DNA of 64,000 nt from Agapanthus africanus (Eukaryota; Streptophyta; Magnoliopsida; Asparagales; Amaryllidaceae), in NCBI GenBank assembly GCA_030015575.1, contig JASDDO010000019.1, positions 515,130,986-515,194,985 of the forward strand, given 5' to 3'. Below, piece by piece: positions 19,040-32,504 of the stretch (its first letter is position 1; each line of letters begins with the position of its first letter). The position numbers and the translations under genes are program-made. Under the pieces are notes generated by a model. It saw only the letters and a list, made by a program, of their open reading frames with translations. It ran no database searches and was not told the origin of the DNA.

Positions 19040-21259
19040 TGTTAGTTGTATGTATGCCCTAGAGGCCAGTATTGTACAGATGATGTATATTATATTGGAT
19101 GCTTGGACATATATAGAGATGACTTTCTTGCTCGATATGATAGTATGCTATCTGGTTACTCTTTATCTTAACATGTACACTTGTCTCTTTAAACTGTCTT
19201 ATAGTTACATGTTGGTAAAGCCCTTAGGATGTGTACTTGACTACCTGGATTATGATGTAGATCATACTAGTGGGGACGTGGTAGTCCATAAGTACATCCT
19301 TCAAGGTCCCTAGTCGTGGGTGTATCGAGACAGGGCATCAATATACCAGTGTAGACTAGCGTATACGCTTCTCGACCCATGAGATGGACGATGGATGATC
19401 CCATATCCATTGATGTTTGACATCATAGATGGTATACGGGTGCTCAGTGGAGACTGGGTACACTGGACGGACTCGCCGAGAACTCCCAGATGGTATTATA
19501 CCTCACGTCAGATGGCAGTTCTCAGGTGACACTTGTGCAGGTTAGTCTGCAGACCCGAGATCGTCATAGAGTCTTGTGTGATTCCCACTATGCTTTGATC
19601 TCCACCTTACCACGTCTATGAGGGCGTGCAAAACGGTGGTCTTTGGGTACAGTCCCGAGTCACATGGAGGCAATGAGCGATAGGAGGGGTTTCGTCTCTC
19701 CCGGTATTGGGGGTTGATGTTGCGCAGTGCTCGATTGGCCGTAACAGGGAAGTCCCTGGCCAGGGCTGATCAGAGATTTGCTGGTAAGTGTTACCAGTAG
19801 CTTCTCGACCCGTTATGAGCCTCACATCGGCACGACTTATCGGTTATTGGGGTCTGACGTTTACCACCCCTAGACTTGATATGCGACATATCAGACGAAC
19901 AGACCGGACTGTACGGTAAGTGTTACTGGTTGGATTAACAGGAGTGTGAGCGGGCTAGCTCGTCGATCTTCTGATCGCTCAATACCCGGATGGCCGTTAC
20001 GTTTAGCAGACCGCTTGCGTCTTGTGGGTGCTTGATATGATCATCATCTGCTACCGGCGTATTGACGAGTCTTTAGAGTCCTACACAGAGGTTTTCTGGC
20101 TCAAGCGAAACGAAATAGGAGCGCATATGAGATATGTGCAGGACCGAGAATAATGCGTGTATGTGATACCGCATTTCATTCTCGCGATATATGTTTCGAT
20201 TGGTTATATTCGATATGACCTAGTTATCGAATCATTGATTCGATAAATCGATACATTGGATTCTAGTCGGTTATGTGCGACATGACCGGATCATTGAATC
20301 AAATGTTGATTTAATGATTTAATGTATAATTATATATTTGATATATTGCATTGCATTAACTAGTATTGGTTCACTTTAAATGGATATTCTCACTTGATGT
20401 GCAAATTGTATATGTGATATACTTTTGTGCACATGTTTGTATCATGTTTGATGATGCATGCTCATTTGGTTAAGTGTATAGAATTAAACTTTGGTTAAGA
20501 AAGTGATTAGGGTTTTTATTTATCCATTCTTTCAGTTATTCATTTTTGGAAAAAGAATGGGATAAGAATACAAAATGGTTGCTTTCATTCTTGAACATTG
20601 TTGAAGCTTCATGAAGCTTTGACTTTGTGACCATTTTGTCTTCACACTAAACCCTAACCATTCTTCTAACCTTAGTTAATTCTCTACACTTAACTATGGT
20701 TCACATTATGATAAGTATTGATTTATTTTTATTTTATCTCAACACTTATCATATTCTTTCTTCTTCTTCATCTTCATCTTCAAGAAAGAAACCTTGATGC
20801 CATCAATGGCAACTTGATTTCTAAAGTGAGAAATCCAATTCTGAAACGAACCCACCTCCTATTTCTTCACCCTCTACCTCTTGCCAAGTTGTTTTGGGTA
20901 TTTTCTTCACAAGTTTCACGACTTTGTGAAGTCGGAGCTTGAACTTGTGATGCCTCGACGTAGATCGTCTTTGACACGAAGCCGACGACCTATTCCGCTC
21001 GTTTCTCCGATGAAGCCGATGATTGAATTCGGGATTCATGATGGACAGCGAGAGGACACCCACGTGGAGCTAAGGAAGTGGAGAACCGGATCTACAAAGG
21101 TTGTAGCATCTAACTTTTAGTTAAGTAGTTAACTAGTTTATCTTTTCGCCTAGAATTCTAGCCAACGATCCGTATTAGGGTTTCTCGGCACCCATAATTT
21201 TTGAAATTGGCATGGTTGATGCCTTGTGAGACTTCATTAGAGTGCCTAGGAACCCTACA
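19040..21259 (+). repeat. 3' LTR of element B (2220 bp)
   Basis: Near-identical to 10693-12911 (about 32 differences by eye, one net inserted base near 19750). Ends CCCTACA and is followed directly by the second AGTTC. Confidence 0.95.
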
Positions 21260-21264
21260 AGTTC
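21260..21264. other. Target site duplication of B, right copy
   Basis: AGTTC directly after B's 3' LTR. Element A's leader resumes here. Confidence 0.9.
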
Positions 21265-22455
21265 ACATCAGATAATAAAAGCAGCAAAAGCACATTTAAT
21301 ATAGGATATCTAGGAGGTCCGTATTTTGTACTTAGCCAGCAATAGAAAATATGGATTCCACGGTCGTGATGAATAGCCAAGCCCATACCCGTAGACCCCT
21401 ACGGGAGCGGCAAATGACCCTACCAATTTTGGAGTTTAGGAGACCCGGTCTTGACTCCTCGAGATGGCCTCCCACTGAACCCTAGAACCCGGTCACTTGT
21501 GCCGTACTTCTTGGGTCTATCCTAATGCGGAAAAGTAAATAATATACAACACTGGTGATATCAACCTCAACCTGGAAGTGCCCCAAATAAAAGAATATTA
21601 CATACAATTTAATTTTACATGAATGAAAAGAAAACTCTCATCTCACTTAAAACTCCCGGCTATTCAATCACGACAATCCTGCACATCATATCTCAGCAAC
21701 ACATAATATCACATATTATCAACGTAAGTAAGTATGCGTACCCCGATTGTCGTTGATGTATAGTAATGAAACCGGCGATACACAACATACTACACTTACG
21801 GCCACAGAGAAATAAAATGAAAAACTACAACAATTAGAATCTTAACTGCCTTTAGACAACACAAACCCGGAATATCACATATACAAGATTTCATGCCTAA
21901 CAATGTAAAGCTCGCATTTAGGTTTGATCCATGAAAACACCTTTTCAAAATAAGCCGGATAATTCAACAAGATTTTCGATTATTCCCGAGACCGAACTGC
22001 TAGATTTACACGCAACAAACAAATTTCTAGATTCCAATTATTGTATCACATACTAATAAACTAGGCGTAGTTAAAACATTCGATCGAATGATTGAACACC
22101 CAAAGACTTTTCAGAAAACTCAACATTTGAGCAGATTTAAAATTTACCAGAAACTGCAATAAGTACAAACGGACCAGCGCAAGAAGACACAGCCCCACCT
22201 GCACTAACGGCGCCGCGGAACCGCCGCGGAACCACCGCAGAATGACCATTCATGCCGCGGTTCCGCGGTCCTTCAGTGGAGTTAGGGATTCGTACTTCTT
22301 GTGGGCCCATAAAATACCCTGCTAAAATTTTTGAGTACTTTTAATGTGAAAAAATCCACGTTTTTGAAAAATGTCCAGAGAGCACACCCCGGGCGTTGTA
22401 TTTTGTTCGTTCGAGGTTTTTAACGTCGTCTTGGTTACTCTAAAGCTCTAGTTTG
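21265..22455 (-). other. Element A leader, PBS-proximal part
   Basis: Non-coding. On the minus strand it holds the GC-rich hairpin at 22211-22269, 198 nt from the PBS, and a donor-like GTAAGT (complement of 21794-21799). It is collinear with the leaders of B, C and E. No gene seen. Confidence 0.75.
22211..22269 (-). other. GC-rich hairpin near PBS (element A)
   Basis: CCGCGGAACC and GGTTCCGCGG arms surround an inner ATGA / TCAT stem. One arm carries an extra CCGCGGAACC copy, so more than one pairing is possible. It is less regular than in B and H but at the same place. Confidence 0.55.
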
Positions 22456-22467
22456 GCTCTGATACCA
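22456..22467 (-). other. Primer-binding site of element A
   Basis: The minus strand reads TGGTATCAGAGC, one base from the LTR end TGTAGGG (complement). Confidence 0.93.
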
Positions 22468-22960
22468 CTGTAGGGTTTTCTTATCACCTCGTATAGGGTT
22501 TGGAAGCATCACACATGCCACAACTTTTATTTTATGAGGTGCTAAGTAAACTTAACTAGGAATCTAACTAGAAATATTGAGTAACAATTCTTAGTATCAC
22601 ATATAAAAGATTATCTATCACTAAGTGGAGAGACTACAACCTTTGTAGACCTCCTAAGGCGACTCCTTGGATCTCCTACGGTTTGGAACGGCTCGCTTGA
22701 ACGCTTCCAAGTTCACGACGATCCACCCGAATTCCTTTGCTCAAAGCTTGTTGCTTCACTTGATCTATGAAATCCTTGAAGCAAACACCCTACACAAAGT
22801 AGCTAGAGATGTGTAGGATGAAGAAGTGGTTTATGTTCTCACTTAAAACCCTTTCTTTCTTTTAACCTCACTCAATTTTAGAACTCAAGAGAGAGAGCTA
22901 GAGAGAGGAAAATGAAGATGGAAATTCTTTTCTTTTGGATGAATAATAATTCATAAGGAT

Positions 22961-22964
<4 letters not shown>

Positions 22965-22990
<26 letters not shown>
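22965..22990. repeat. (AG)n microsatellite
   Basis: 13 AG units within A's 5' LTR. Confidence 0.95.
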
Positions 22991-22991
<1 letters not shown>

Positions 22992-24466
22992 TCATAACAC
23001 AAACCATGGTTAATATAAATATCTAGATATTTTGTGATGAGTTAAAGAGCAAAGGAAAATAACCAAGGTTAAGTCAATGGTCAACCAAGGAAATGTGTAG
23101 AAACAATAAGTCATTTGTAAAGAAATGAGTCATTAAGTTAATTTCATTTATCTTTAACTTAAAACAAAAATATGTATATATATAAATATGAACCATGTGA
23201 GTGTTGCATTGCCATCTTTGTTGTATCATCAACCATGATACAAATGCATGTATGTATGAGTGTATGCACATCAACATGTACATATATATGCATGCATCCA
23301 TCATAAGAAAAGGGTTTAAATAAAAGAGATAAAAGTCAATATTAATTTAACACTGGATTTAATAAACCGTTCATATCTCATACGATCTGACCAATATTAA
23401 ACGCCCGATTAAAATATGGTATCATATACACGTGTTTAATCGAGCTCCCGCACATATCTCATATGCACACCACATAGTTTCGCCTGAGCCAGGAAACTTC
23501 TGTGTGGGACTCTAAGACTCGTCAATACGCCAGCAGTAGGTGATGATCATATCAAACACCTACAAACCGTAAGTGGTCAGCTAAATGTAACGACCACCTG
23601 GGTATTGAGAGATTAGAAGAAGAACGAGCGAACCTGTCAAAACTGCCGTCAATCCAACTGGCAAAACTTACCGTACAGTCCGGTCTCTTCGTCAGATATG
23701 CTGCATATTGAGTCTAGGGATGGAATCGTCGACCCCAATAACTCAATAAGTCATGCCGGTATATGGTCTATAACAGATCGAGAAACTACTGATAACACTT
23801 ATCAGTAATATCTCAGCAGCCCTGGCCCGGGACTTCCTGTTATAGCCAATCGTGCACAGCGCAACATCAACCCCCAATACCGGAAGAGACGAAACCCCTC
23901 CTATCGCTCATTGCCTCCATATGCCTCGGGACTGTACCCAAAATCCACCTGTTTGTACGACTCACTAGAGCCGTAGTAAGGTGGAGATCAAGATACAGTG
24001 GGAGGACACACAAGACTCTATGGCGATCTCGGTTCTACAGACTAACCTGTACCAATGTCACCTAAGAACTGCTATCCGACGTATGATATAATACCACATA
24101 GGAGTTCTCGGTGAGTCCGTTCAGTGTACCCAGTCTCACTGAGCACCTGTATACAATCTTTGGTGTCAGCATACAAGATAGATATGGGATCATCCATCGC
24201 CCATCATATGGAACAAGAATGGTATATGCTAGTCTACGCTGGAATATCGATGCCTGTCTCGATATACCTACGACTAGGAATATTTCAAGGATATGCTTAT
24301 AAACTACAGGTGTCCCACTAGTATGATCCATATCATAATCCCAGTAGTAAAGCCAATATCCTTAGGGCTTTATCAACATGTACCAAATGAGTAAAAACAA
24401 GATCAAGAAAACATATGATAAAGAGAAACTAGATAGCATACTATCATGTCGAGCAAGACTGTCCTC

Positions 24467-24470
<4 letters not shown>

Positions 24471-24500
<30 letters not shown>
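24471..24500. repeat. (TA)n microsatellite
   Basis: 15 TA units in A's 5' LTR. The matching site in A's 3' LTR near 5580 is far shorter, so it expanded or contracted after insertion. Confidence 0.95.
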
Positions 24501-24508
<8 letters not shown>

Positions 24509-24564
24509 CAAATCAGTACATACAATATCATATAATGGCCTCTAGGGCATACATATATCCAATA

Positions 24565-24743
24565 AAAGACGCATCAGCATACACTTTTTTCGTTTTGGCG
24601 GCACGGGAATTCTGGTAATCCCCAATTTCCTGCTCGGTCTTATAACAATTATAAGTTGGAGCGGGACTAACATTCTCCAACTCAGTATAACAAACGGGTT
24701 CGGTCAATACATCCATATTATTATCTTGATTAAGACGTGACAT
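24565..24743 (-). pseudogene. Element C, start of gag-less ORF, truncated
   Basis: From ATG at 24741-24743 it reads MSRLNQDNNMDVLTEP... and continues to about KKVYADASF, where A's LTR interrupts it. It aligns with the novel N-terminus of B and E but is clearly more diverged, showing that the gag-less arrangement predates this older copy. The start is one ATG earlier than in B, where that codon is ATT. Confidence 0.8.
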
Positions 24744-25192
24744 GGTCGCTACCTGGAGAGAGAGAAAAGAAAACATTCAGCGTATGCTCTTGTAAGATTA
24801 GATTGGTTATTAATATATCTAATCAGGATGTGTCCCACTGTTTTAGTCAAATCTTCCTTCAAACCCTAAAAGGAAAGACTAGCCGAGATTAATTACACCC
24901 TACAAGTTTGCCAATATTTCAGCCAGGCCAGTGTCGGTACTTTGAGGAAGGTTCCCCGTGCTTTCGTACGGACCTAATTAAAATAAACCTCGTTTTCCCA
25001 TAGGCGTAACCCCGTTAACTCCTTTCTAGACACCTACTAGATGAGCTAATTGTAATGTGTAAAACTCTCCCGGGAGTATTTCTTACTCGCAGTGGGTATA
25101 GGGATCCAACTATCTCATAAGAGGTATGCAATCTCATTGCAAATTTCAACATTTGAAATTCCCGATAATATTTTTCCCCTAACCTCCTATGA

Positions 25193-25389
25193 CCTTGACA
25201 AAGGCCAACAAACCATAGGATGCTAGTCAAGTTCAGCCCATCATTTCCTGATTGAATTAAACCCACCCGCATGACCCTTGACAAAGGCCAACAAGGTCGC
25301 ACAACTACCCTAACTCAATCGCATCATATGCTTATGCAGATAAGCAGTAATCAGCTACTGCACACTGCGCCTTGACAAAGGCCAACAAA
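25193..25389 (-). other. Three spaced hairpins with a shared loop (element C version)
   Basis: Three copies of CCTTGACAAAGGCCAACAA at 25193-25212, 25276-25294 and 25370-25389. The first is framed by CCTATG / CATAGG and the second by GACC / GGTC. The loop is the same type as in B although the element is older and its flanks are diverged. Confidence 0.6.
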
Positions 25390-26213
25390 CGCAGCACGAA
25401 TACTAACTATTAGTTATTTGAAATTACAGAGGGCTACGATAGGTTTTTAAGAAAACCCTTTGCGTAATGAACTTGATATCGTTGTAGAATCGAGTGAATT
25501 TAAAAAGGAGTGTTTTTGAGGCTTTTACTTGTTTTGCTAAAGAGGTCACTCCCGGTGAAGGGATCTCGGCTCTTTCCTTATCGAATAAGGTGCAGGATAT
25601 TTCACAAATACCACTGTGCCAAGCTAAAACTAAAAAAGCAATCAAAAGACAAATCGAGTTTGTAGCATCTGCTAGTTTCGCTAAAGAGGTCACTTCCGGT
25701 GAAGGGATCTCGGCTTTTTCCTTATCGAATAAGAAGTTGGATATTCTATAAGGAATACCGCTATGCAAAGCAAGAACTAGAGCTACCAGTTTTCGAGACA
25801 AGTTTCTACAACATCTTTAGGTTTCTTTTATTTCATTAATCTCTTTAATGAAGTCCCATTTATTATGCTTCCCAAGCATCAGATATGAAACGAAATCATC
25901 AATATATAATTTATATCACATATATATAATATAAGCATTCGTCTCAGGCAGTAATGTGATCTCATCATAGAACATTGCAGCAGAAGAACATATATGAAAT
26001 ATTGGATATACTAGGATTATGTGTTTTATATTAAGCCTGTATAAAACACGGATTCCACGGTCGTGATGAATAGCCAATCCCACACCCCTAGACCCCTACA
26101 AGAGCGGCAAGCAACATTACCAATTCTAGAGTTAGGAGACCCGGTCTCGACTCCTCGAGATGGTCTCCCACTGGACCCTAGAACCCGGTAACTTGTGCTC
26201 CCCGCCTTGGGTC

Positions 26214-26218
26214 TATCC
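26214..26218. other. Target site duplication of E, left copy
   Basis: TATCC before E's left LTR edge; the right copy at 36791-36795 is TACCC, one mismatch. B and E leaders read TATCCTAATGCGG across the same site, so TATCC is the original. Confidence 0.8.
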
Positions 26219-28428
26219 TGTAGGGTTCCTAGGCACTCTCAAGAGGTCTCACAAGGCATCAACCATGCCAATTTCTAATTTTATGTGTGCCGAGAAACCC
26301 TAACACGGATCGTTAACTAGAAATCTAGGCGAAACAGTAAACTAGTTAACAACTTAACTAAAGATAGGAAGCTACAACCTTTGTAGATCCGGATATCCAC
26401 TTCCTTGGCTCCACGTAGGTGTCCTCTCACTGTCCATCTCGAATCCCGGACTCGATCGTCGGCTTGATCGGAGAAATGGGCGGACTAGGTCGTCGGCTTC
26501 GTGCCGAAGATGATCTACGTCGAGGCATCACAAGTTCAAGCTCCGACTTCACAAAGTTGTGAAACTTGTGAAGAAAACACCCAAAACAACTCGGCAAGAG
26601 GTAGAGGGTGAAGAAATAGGAGGTGGGTTCACTTTAGAATTGGATTTCTCACTTTAGAACTCAAGTTGCCATTGATGGCATCAAGCTTTTCTTGAAGAAG
26701 AAGATGATGAAGAAGAAAGAATATGATAAGTGTTTTGTTAAAATGAATAATAATTCAATACTTATCATAAGCTAACTATAGTTAAGTGTAGAGAATAGAC
26801 CATGGTTACTTGGATGAGTTAGGGTTAAGCATGAAGACAAGAATGGTTACAAAAGTCAAAGCTTCATGAAGCTTCAACTTAAAACAAAGAAAGCCACCAT
26901 TCTCATCATAATCCTTTTCAAATAAATAAATAAATAAATAAATGAATATGCAAAACCCTAATCGACACTTAACCATGGTTTTAATTCTTTACACTAAACT
27001 AAATCATCAAGTATCATCAAACATGATACAAATATGTGCACAAAAGTATATCACATATACTTCTTGCACATCAAGTGAGAAAATCCATTTAAAGTGAACC
27101 AATACTAGTTAATGCAATGCAATATATCAAATATATAATTATACATTAAATCATTAAATCAACATTTGATTCAATGATCCGGTCATGTCGCACATAACCG
27201 ACTAGAATCCAATGTATCGATCTATCGAATCAATGATTCGATAACTAGGTCATATCGAATATAACCAATCGAAACATATATCGCGAGAATGAAATGCGGT
27301 ATCACATACACGCATTATTCTCGGTCCTGCACATATCTCATATGCGCTCCTATTTCGTTTCGCTTGAGCCAGGAAACCTCTGTGTAGGACTCTAAAGACT
27401 CGTTAATACGCCGGTAGCAGATGATGATCATATCAAGAACCCACAAGCCGCAAGCGGTCTGCTAAATGTAACGGCCATCCGGGTATTGAGCGATCAGAAG
27501 ATTGACGAGCTAGCCCGCTCACACTCCAGTGAATCCAACCAGTAACACTTACCGTACAGTCCGGTCTGTTCGTCTGATATGTCGCATATCAAGTCTAGGG
27601 GTGGTAAACGTCAGACCCCAATAACCGATAAGTCGTGTCGATATGAGGCTCATAACGGGTCGAGAAACTACTGGTAACACTTACCAGCAAATCTTTGATC
27701 AGCCCTGGCCAGGGACTTCCCTGTTACGGCCAATCGAGCACAGCGCAACATCAACCCCCAATACCAGGAGAGACGAAACCCCTCCTATCGCTCATTGCCT
27801 CCATGTAACTCGGGACTGTACCCAAAGACCACCGTTTTGCATGCCCTCATGGACGTGGTAAGGTGGAGATCAAAGCACAGTGGGAATCACACAAGACTCT
27901 ATGATGATCTCGGGTCTACAGACTAACCCGCACAAGTGTCACCCGAGAACTGCCATCTGACGTGAGGTATAATACCATCTAGCAGTTCTCGGCAAGTCCG
28001 TCCAGTGTACCCAGTCTCTACTAGGCACCCGTATACCATCTCTGATGTCAAACACCAATGGAGATGGGATCATCCATCGCCCATCTCATGGGTCGAGAAG
28101 CGTATACGCTAGTCTACACTGGTATATCGATGCCCCGTCTCGATACACCCACGACTAGGGACCTTGAAGGATGTACTTATGGACTACCATGTCCCCACTA
28201 GTATGATCTGCATCATAGTCCAAGTAGTCAAGTACACATCCTAAGGGCTTTACCAACATGTAACCATAAGACAGTTTAAAGAGACAAGTGTACATGTTAA
28301 GATAAAGAGCAACCAGATAGCATACTATCATATCGAGCAAAAAAGTCATCTCTATATATGTCCAAGCTTCCAATATAATATACATCATCTGTACAATACT
28401 GGTCTCTAGGGCATACATACAACTAACA
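26219..28428 (-). repeat. 3' LTR of element E (2210 bp)
   Basis: Left edge TGTAGGGTTCC, right edge AACTAACA beside the PPT. It holds an (AAAT)n run at 26920-26943, two units longer than in the 5' LTR; this explains the 8-bp length difference. Confidence 0.94.
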
Positions 28429-28442
28429 ATCTCCCACTTGCA
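28429..28442 (-). other. Polypurine tract of element E
   Basis: The minus strand reads TGCAAGTGGGAGAT before the LTR start TGTTAG. Confidence 0.88.
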
Positions 28443-31400
28443 CTAGGGCCAGCTGCTGTAGTATCGCATACCGAGCATCCCGAAGAGTCTCTCAAAACTG
28501 TATCTGGGGAATGTCCTTCGTGAGTGGATCCGCCGTGTTATTCTTCGTGTCAACCCTCCTGACCTCGATCTCCCGGCGATCAACTATCTCCCGGATCAGG
28601 TGATACCGCCTCAGAATATGCCTGGATCGCTGATGGGACCTGGGTTCCTTGGCCAAAGCCACCGCTCCATTGTTATCGCAAAACAAAGGTATTGGATGCT
28701 CAATGGATGGAACCACTCCAAGTTCAGTAATGAACTTCTTGATCCAGACAGCCTCTTTGGCAGCATCGTTGGCAGCGATGTATTCAGCCTCCATCGTCGA
28801 GTCTGCCACGGTTTCCTGCTTGGAACTCTTCCAGCTAACCGCCCCTCCGTAAAGGGTAAAGACAAATCCCGACTGCGACTTAGAGTCGTCCTTATCACTC
28901 TGGAAGCTCGAATCGGTAAAGGACTCTACTTGGAGTTCTCCATTACCATATACCAAGAGCATCTCTTTAGTCCTTCATAAGTACTTGAGAATGCTCTTCA
29001 CAGCTGTCCAGTGACTCTCTCCAGGATCAGCTTGATACCTGCTCACTACACTTAGTGAGTATGCTACATCGGGTCTGGTACACAGTATCGCGTACATGAT
29101 AGAGCCTACAGCCGAAGCATAGGGTATCCCTTGCATGCGAGCTCTCTCCAAATCAGTCTTGGGAGACATCTCTTTGGAGAGAGTGACTCCAGAGATCGTG
29201 GGCAAGTTCGCACGCTTGGATTCTTCCATACTAAACCTCTTTAGTATGGTGTCAATGTACCTGGATTGGGACAATCCCAATATCCTTTTGGATCTATCTC
29301 TATAGATCCTGATTCCCAATATGCAGGAGGCATCACCAAGATCTTTCATTGAGAATCTTTGTGATAAGAAGAGCTTGACCGATTGCAGCATAGGAATATC
29401 ATTTCCTATCAAGAGTATGTCGTCCACATACAATACGAGGAAGACAACCTTACTCCCTGCCACCTTCTTGTAGATACAAGGTTCATCTGGGTTTTTGACG
29501 AAATCAAACTCTTTGATAACGACGTCAAAGCTGATGTTCCAACTCCGCGATGCTTTCTTTAATCCATAAATGGATTTAAGCAGCTTGCACACCTTCCCGC
29601 TGCTCCCACTATCTACGAAGCCCTCTGGCTGAGTCATGTACACGCACTCTTCTAAATCACCATTTAGAAAGGCGGTCTTAACATCCATTTGCCAGATTTC
29701 GTAATCATGATATGCAGCGATGGCAAGCATGATCCGGATGGATTTAAGCATAGCCACTGGAGAAAAGGTCTCGTCATAGTCCACACCTGGTCTTTGACGA
29801 AAACCCTTTGCTACAAGTCTAGCTTTGAAAGTCTCCACTTTCCCATCTACACCAAGTTTCTTCTTGAAGATCCACTTGCTCCCGATGGGTTTTACCCCTT
29901 CACGAGCAACTTCCAAAGTCCATACTTTGTTGGTGTACATGGATTCCATCTCGGACCGCATAGCATCCAGCCATTTCACTGAGTCCCTACTCGTGATGGC
30001 CTGCTCGAAACTAGTTGGGTCATCATCCTCCATGATGCAATCCTCGCTCCCTCCATCCATGAGAAAACCGTAGTATCTCTCAGGTTGGCGAGGAACCCTA
30101 CTAGATCGGCGGAGTGGCTGGGGTTCATCGGGAACTACGGAATCCTCTGGTTCAACCAAATCTTCTGTTGTAGTCTGTGTCGCTGGAACCTCTTCCAGTT
30201 CTACCTCAATGCCACTTATCTGTTTCATAAGAAAACTTTTTTCTAAGAAAGTGGCATGTCGAGAAACAAACACCTTTTGTTCCTCAGGGTGGTAGAAGAT
30301 ATACCCTTGTGAATTTTTGGGATATCCTACAAACTTACATAAGACAGATCTTGCCTCGAGTTTGTCCGGATTTTGTCTTTTGACATAGGCTGGACAACCC
30401 TATATCTTAATATAATTAAGATGTGGTCTCTTCCCTTTCCATATCTCATATGGAGTGGTAGGCACTGATTTGGTAGGAACTCTATTCAATAGGTCTATGG
30501 CTGTCTCAAGCGCATATCCCCAGAAGGAAATAGGTAACTCAGCTGTACTCATCATTGAGCGCACCATATCTAATAGGGTGCGGTTTCTCTGTTCAGATAC
30601 ACCGTTGTGCTGTGGTGTATATGGAGGAGTCAGCTGAGAGAGAATCCCATTCTCTTTTAGGAAGTCCAGGAATTCATTGCTTAAGTATTCTCCTCCTCGA
30701 TCAGATCGAAGGATTTTAATACTTTTTCCGGTTTGGTTCTCGACTTCTTGTTTATATTCTCTAAATTTCTCAAAAGCTTCTGATTTGTGTTTCATCAGGA
30801 ACACATATCCGAATCTAGAGAGATCGTCAGTGAATGTAATGAAGTATGAAGAACCATCCCTGGCATGTGTAGACATGGGACCGCATACATCACTATGTAT
30901 CAGTCCCAAGAGTTCGGTAACTCTTTCTCCGTGTCCCGTAAACAGAGCTTTGGTCATCTTGCCTTTGAGACATGACTGGCAAGTGTCATAGGATGAAAAT
31001 TCAAACGGATTCAAATATCCATCCTTATGCAACTTAGCCAGTCGTGTCGCATTGATGTGACCCAGTCTACAATGCCACAAGAAGGATTCATTCATTTCAG
31101 AACTCTTCCTCTTGTGTGTGTTAGTTATGCTCAGAACTGTTGATTGATTTAGAACATAAATGTCATTGCACAACGTGCCTGATCCAACCAACTTTTGGTT
31201 ACGGAAAATGTTCATAACATTGTCCTGTAATACAAAATTATATCCCTGTTTACTTAATAAAGAAACTGATATAATGTTGCATATCAGGTTCGGCATGTAA
31301 TAGCATTCGTTCAGAACCAATGTATTACCAGTTGGTAATGCAAGGTGATATTCCCCGACAGTCTTAGCTGCAACAATTGCACCATTTCCAACTCTAATGT

Positions 31401-31689
31401 CTTTATCACCTTCTCCAAGTTCTCTACCTTTCCTAAGCCCATGTAACTGATTACATATATGGGATCCTGATCCGGTATCTAATACCCAGGACGTAGGGCA
31501 AATGGAGAAACAGTTCTCTGTAACGAACACATCCGAAGAAAATGCATCAACATGTACTTTCTTCATTCGGGTGGCATGGGAATCCTGGTATTCCCCTATA
31601 TCCTGTTCAGTCCTATAACTCTTATAGGAAAGAATGGAACCAACGTTCCCCAACACAGTATAATATGCGGGTTCGGTCAATACATCCAT
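28443..31689 (-). pseudogene. Element E gag-less pol: protease-integrase-RT-RNase H
   Basis: The first in-frame ATG is at 31687-31689 and the natural stop is the complement of 28443-28445. Novel N-terminus as in B, then protease DTGSGSH, integrase zinc region HCRLGH/CQSC, integrase core (HSD, RSDRGGEY, NGVSE), reverse transcriptase with intact YVDD (29419-29430) and RNase H (STMEAEYIA, DNNGA). Breaks: TAG at 30400-30402 where sisters have Trp (KIWGCP), TGA at 28975-28977 where sisters have Arg (KYLRRTKE), and one inserted base near 28493 that shifts the last 17 or so codons. It is the least damaged gag-less reverse transcriptase in the window. Confidence 0.92.
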
Positions 31690-32166
31690 ATTATTATCTT
31701 TTTTAGGGCATGAAATGGTCGCTACCTGGAGAGAGAGAGAAGAAAACACTTTAGCGTAAGCTCGTGCAAGATCAGATTGGTTATTATCTTATCTAATCAG
31801 GATGGCTCCCACTGTTTTTATCAAATCTTCCTTCAAACCCTAAAAGGAAAGACTAGCCGGGATTAATTACACACTACAAGTTCGCCAATCTTTCAGCCAG
31901 GCCAGTGTCGGTACTTTGAGGGAGGTCCCCCGTGCTTTCGCACGAACCTAATTAATGTAAAGCTCGTTTTCCCAGAGGCGTAACCTCGTTAACACCTTTC
32001 TAGACACCTACTTGATCGGCTAATTGTGATGTGTAAAACTCTCCCAGGAGTAACTCTTACTCGCAGTGGGTATCGGGATCCAACTATCTCATAGAAGGTA
32101 TGCAATCTCATTGCAAATTTCAACACTTGAAATTCCCGATAATATTTTGCCCCTAGCGTGCTATGA

Positions 32167-32365
32167 CCTTGACGCATGCCAAACAACCCATAGTCCGCTA
32201 GTCAAGTTCAACCCGTACATTTCTTGATTGAATTAAACCCACCCGCACGACCCTTGACGCATGCCAAACAACGCCGTGCGAATACCCTAATCCAATCGCA
32301 TCGTATGCTAGCAGATAAGCACTAGTTAGCTACCGTACACTACGCCTTGACGCATGCCAAACAAC
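32167..32365 (-). other. Three spaced hairpins with a shared loop (element E version)
   Basis: On the sense strand TTGTTTGGCATGCGTCAAGG occurs three times (complement of 32167-32187, 32252-32272, 32345-32365), identical in all three. Bases between them are nearly the same as in B, where all three loops read TTGTTGGCCTTTGTCAAGG or one change from it. Stem 2 is CGCACGGC / GTCGTGCG, fully paired with one wobble. The new loop contains the self-complementary GCATGC. Confidence 0.7.
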
Positions 32366-32504
32366 CGCAGCACGAATACTAACTAGTACTTATCTGAAAT
32401 GACGGAGGGCTACGACAGGTTTTTCTGAAAACCTATTGCGTAATGAACCTGATATCGTTGTAGAATCAAATGAAGTTTTGAAATGGAGTGATTTTGAGGC
32501 TTTT

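Larger units (their letters stand above)
10693..21259 (+). mobile_element. Complete Ty1/copia element B, gag-less
   Basis: Full-length 10567-bp insertion with LTRs 10693-12911 and 19040-21259, PBS at 12913, PPT at 19026, and a perfect 5-bp target duplication AGTTC on both sides (10688-10692, 21260-21264). Flanking sequence is element A's leader, interrupted and resumed. By-eye comparison of the two LTRs gave about 32 substitutions plus one small indel in 2219 bp, near 1.4 percent, so a young insertion. Between PBS and pol lies a leader of about 2.9 kb with no gag. Confidence 0.95.
4900..24564 (-). mobile_element. Ty1/copia element A with gag, interrupted by B and D
   Basis: Minus-strand element: 5' LTR 22469-24564, PBS 22456-22467, leader 21265-22455 plus 9592-10687, gag-pol 5666-9591, PPT 5652-5666 and 3' LTR 4900-5651 (partial). 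Element B (10693-21259) splits the leader, and D is inserted in the 3' LTR. A itself sits in element C: right of its 5' LTR the sequence continues in C's ORF. It is the only copy in the window with a recognisable gag. Confidence 0.9.
22469..24564 (-). repeat. 5' LTR of element A (2096 bp)
   Basis: Left edge TGTAGGGTTT beside the PBS; right edge CCAATA, i.e. an LTR start TATTGG where the partial 3' LTR has TGTTGG. It contains an (AG)n run at 22965-22990 and a (TA)n run at 24471-24500, much longer than in the 3' LTR. Beyond the right edge the sequence is element C's ORF. Confidence 0.9.
24744..26218 (-). other. Element C leader, ORF-proximal part
   Basis: Non-coding leader. Acceptor-like CAG after a pyrimidine tract (complement of 24753-24755), shared-loop motifs CCTTGACAAAGGCCAACAA at 25193, 25276 and 25370, and tandem units at 25545-25790. 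It ends at TATCC (26214-26218), the left duplication of E. Minus-strand frame 25424-25801 spans the tandem units and is not supported as a gene. Confidence 0.75.
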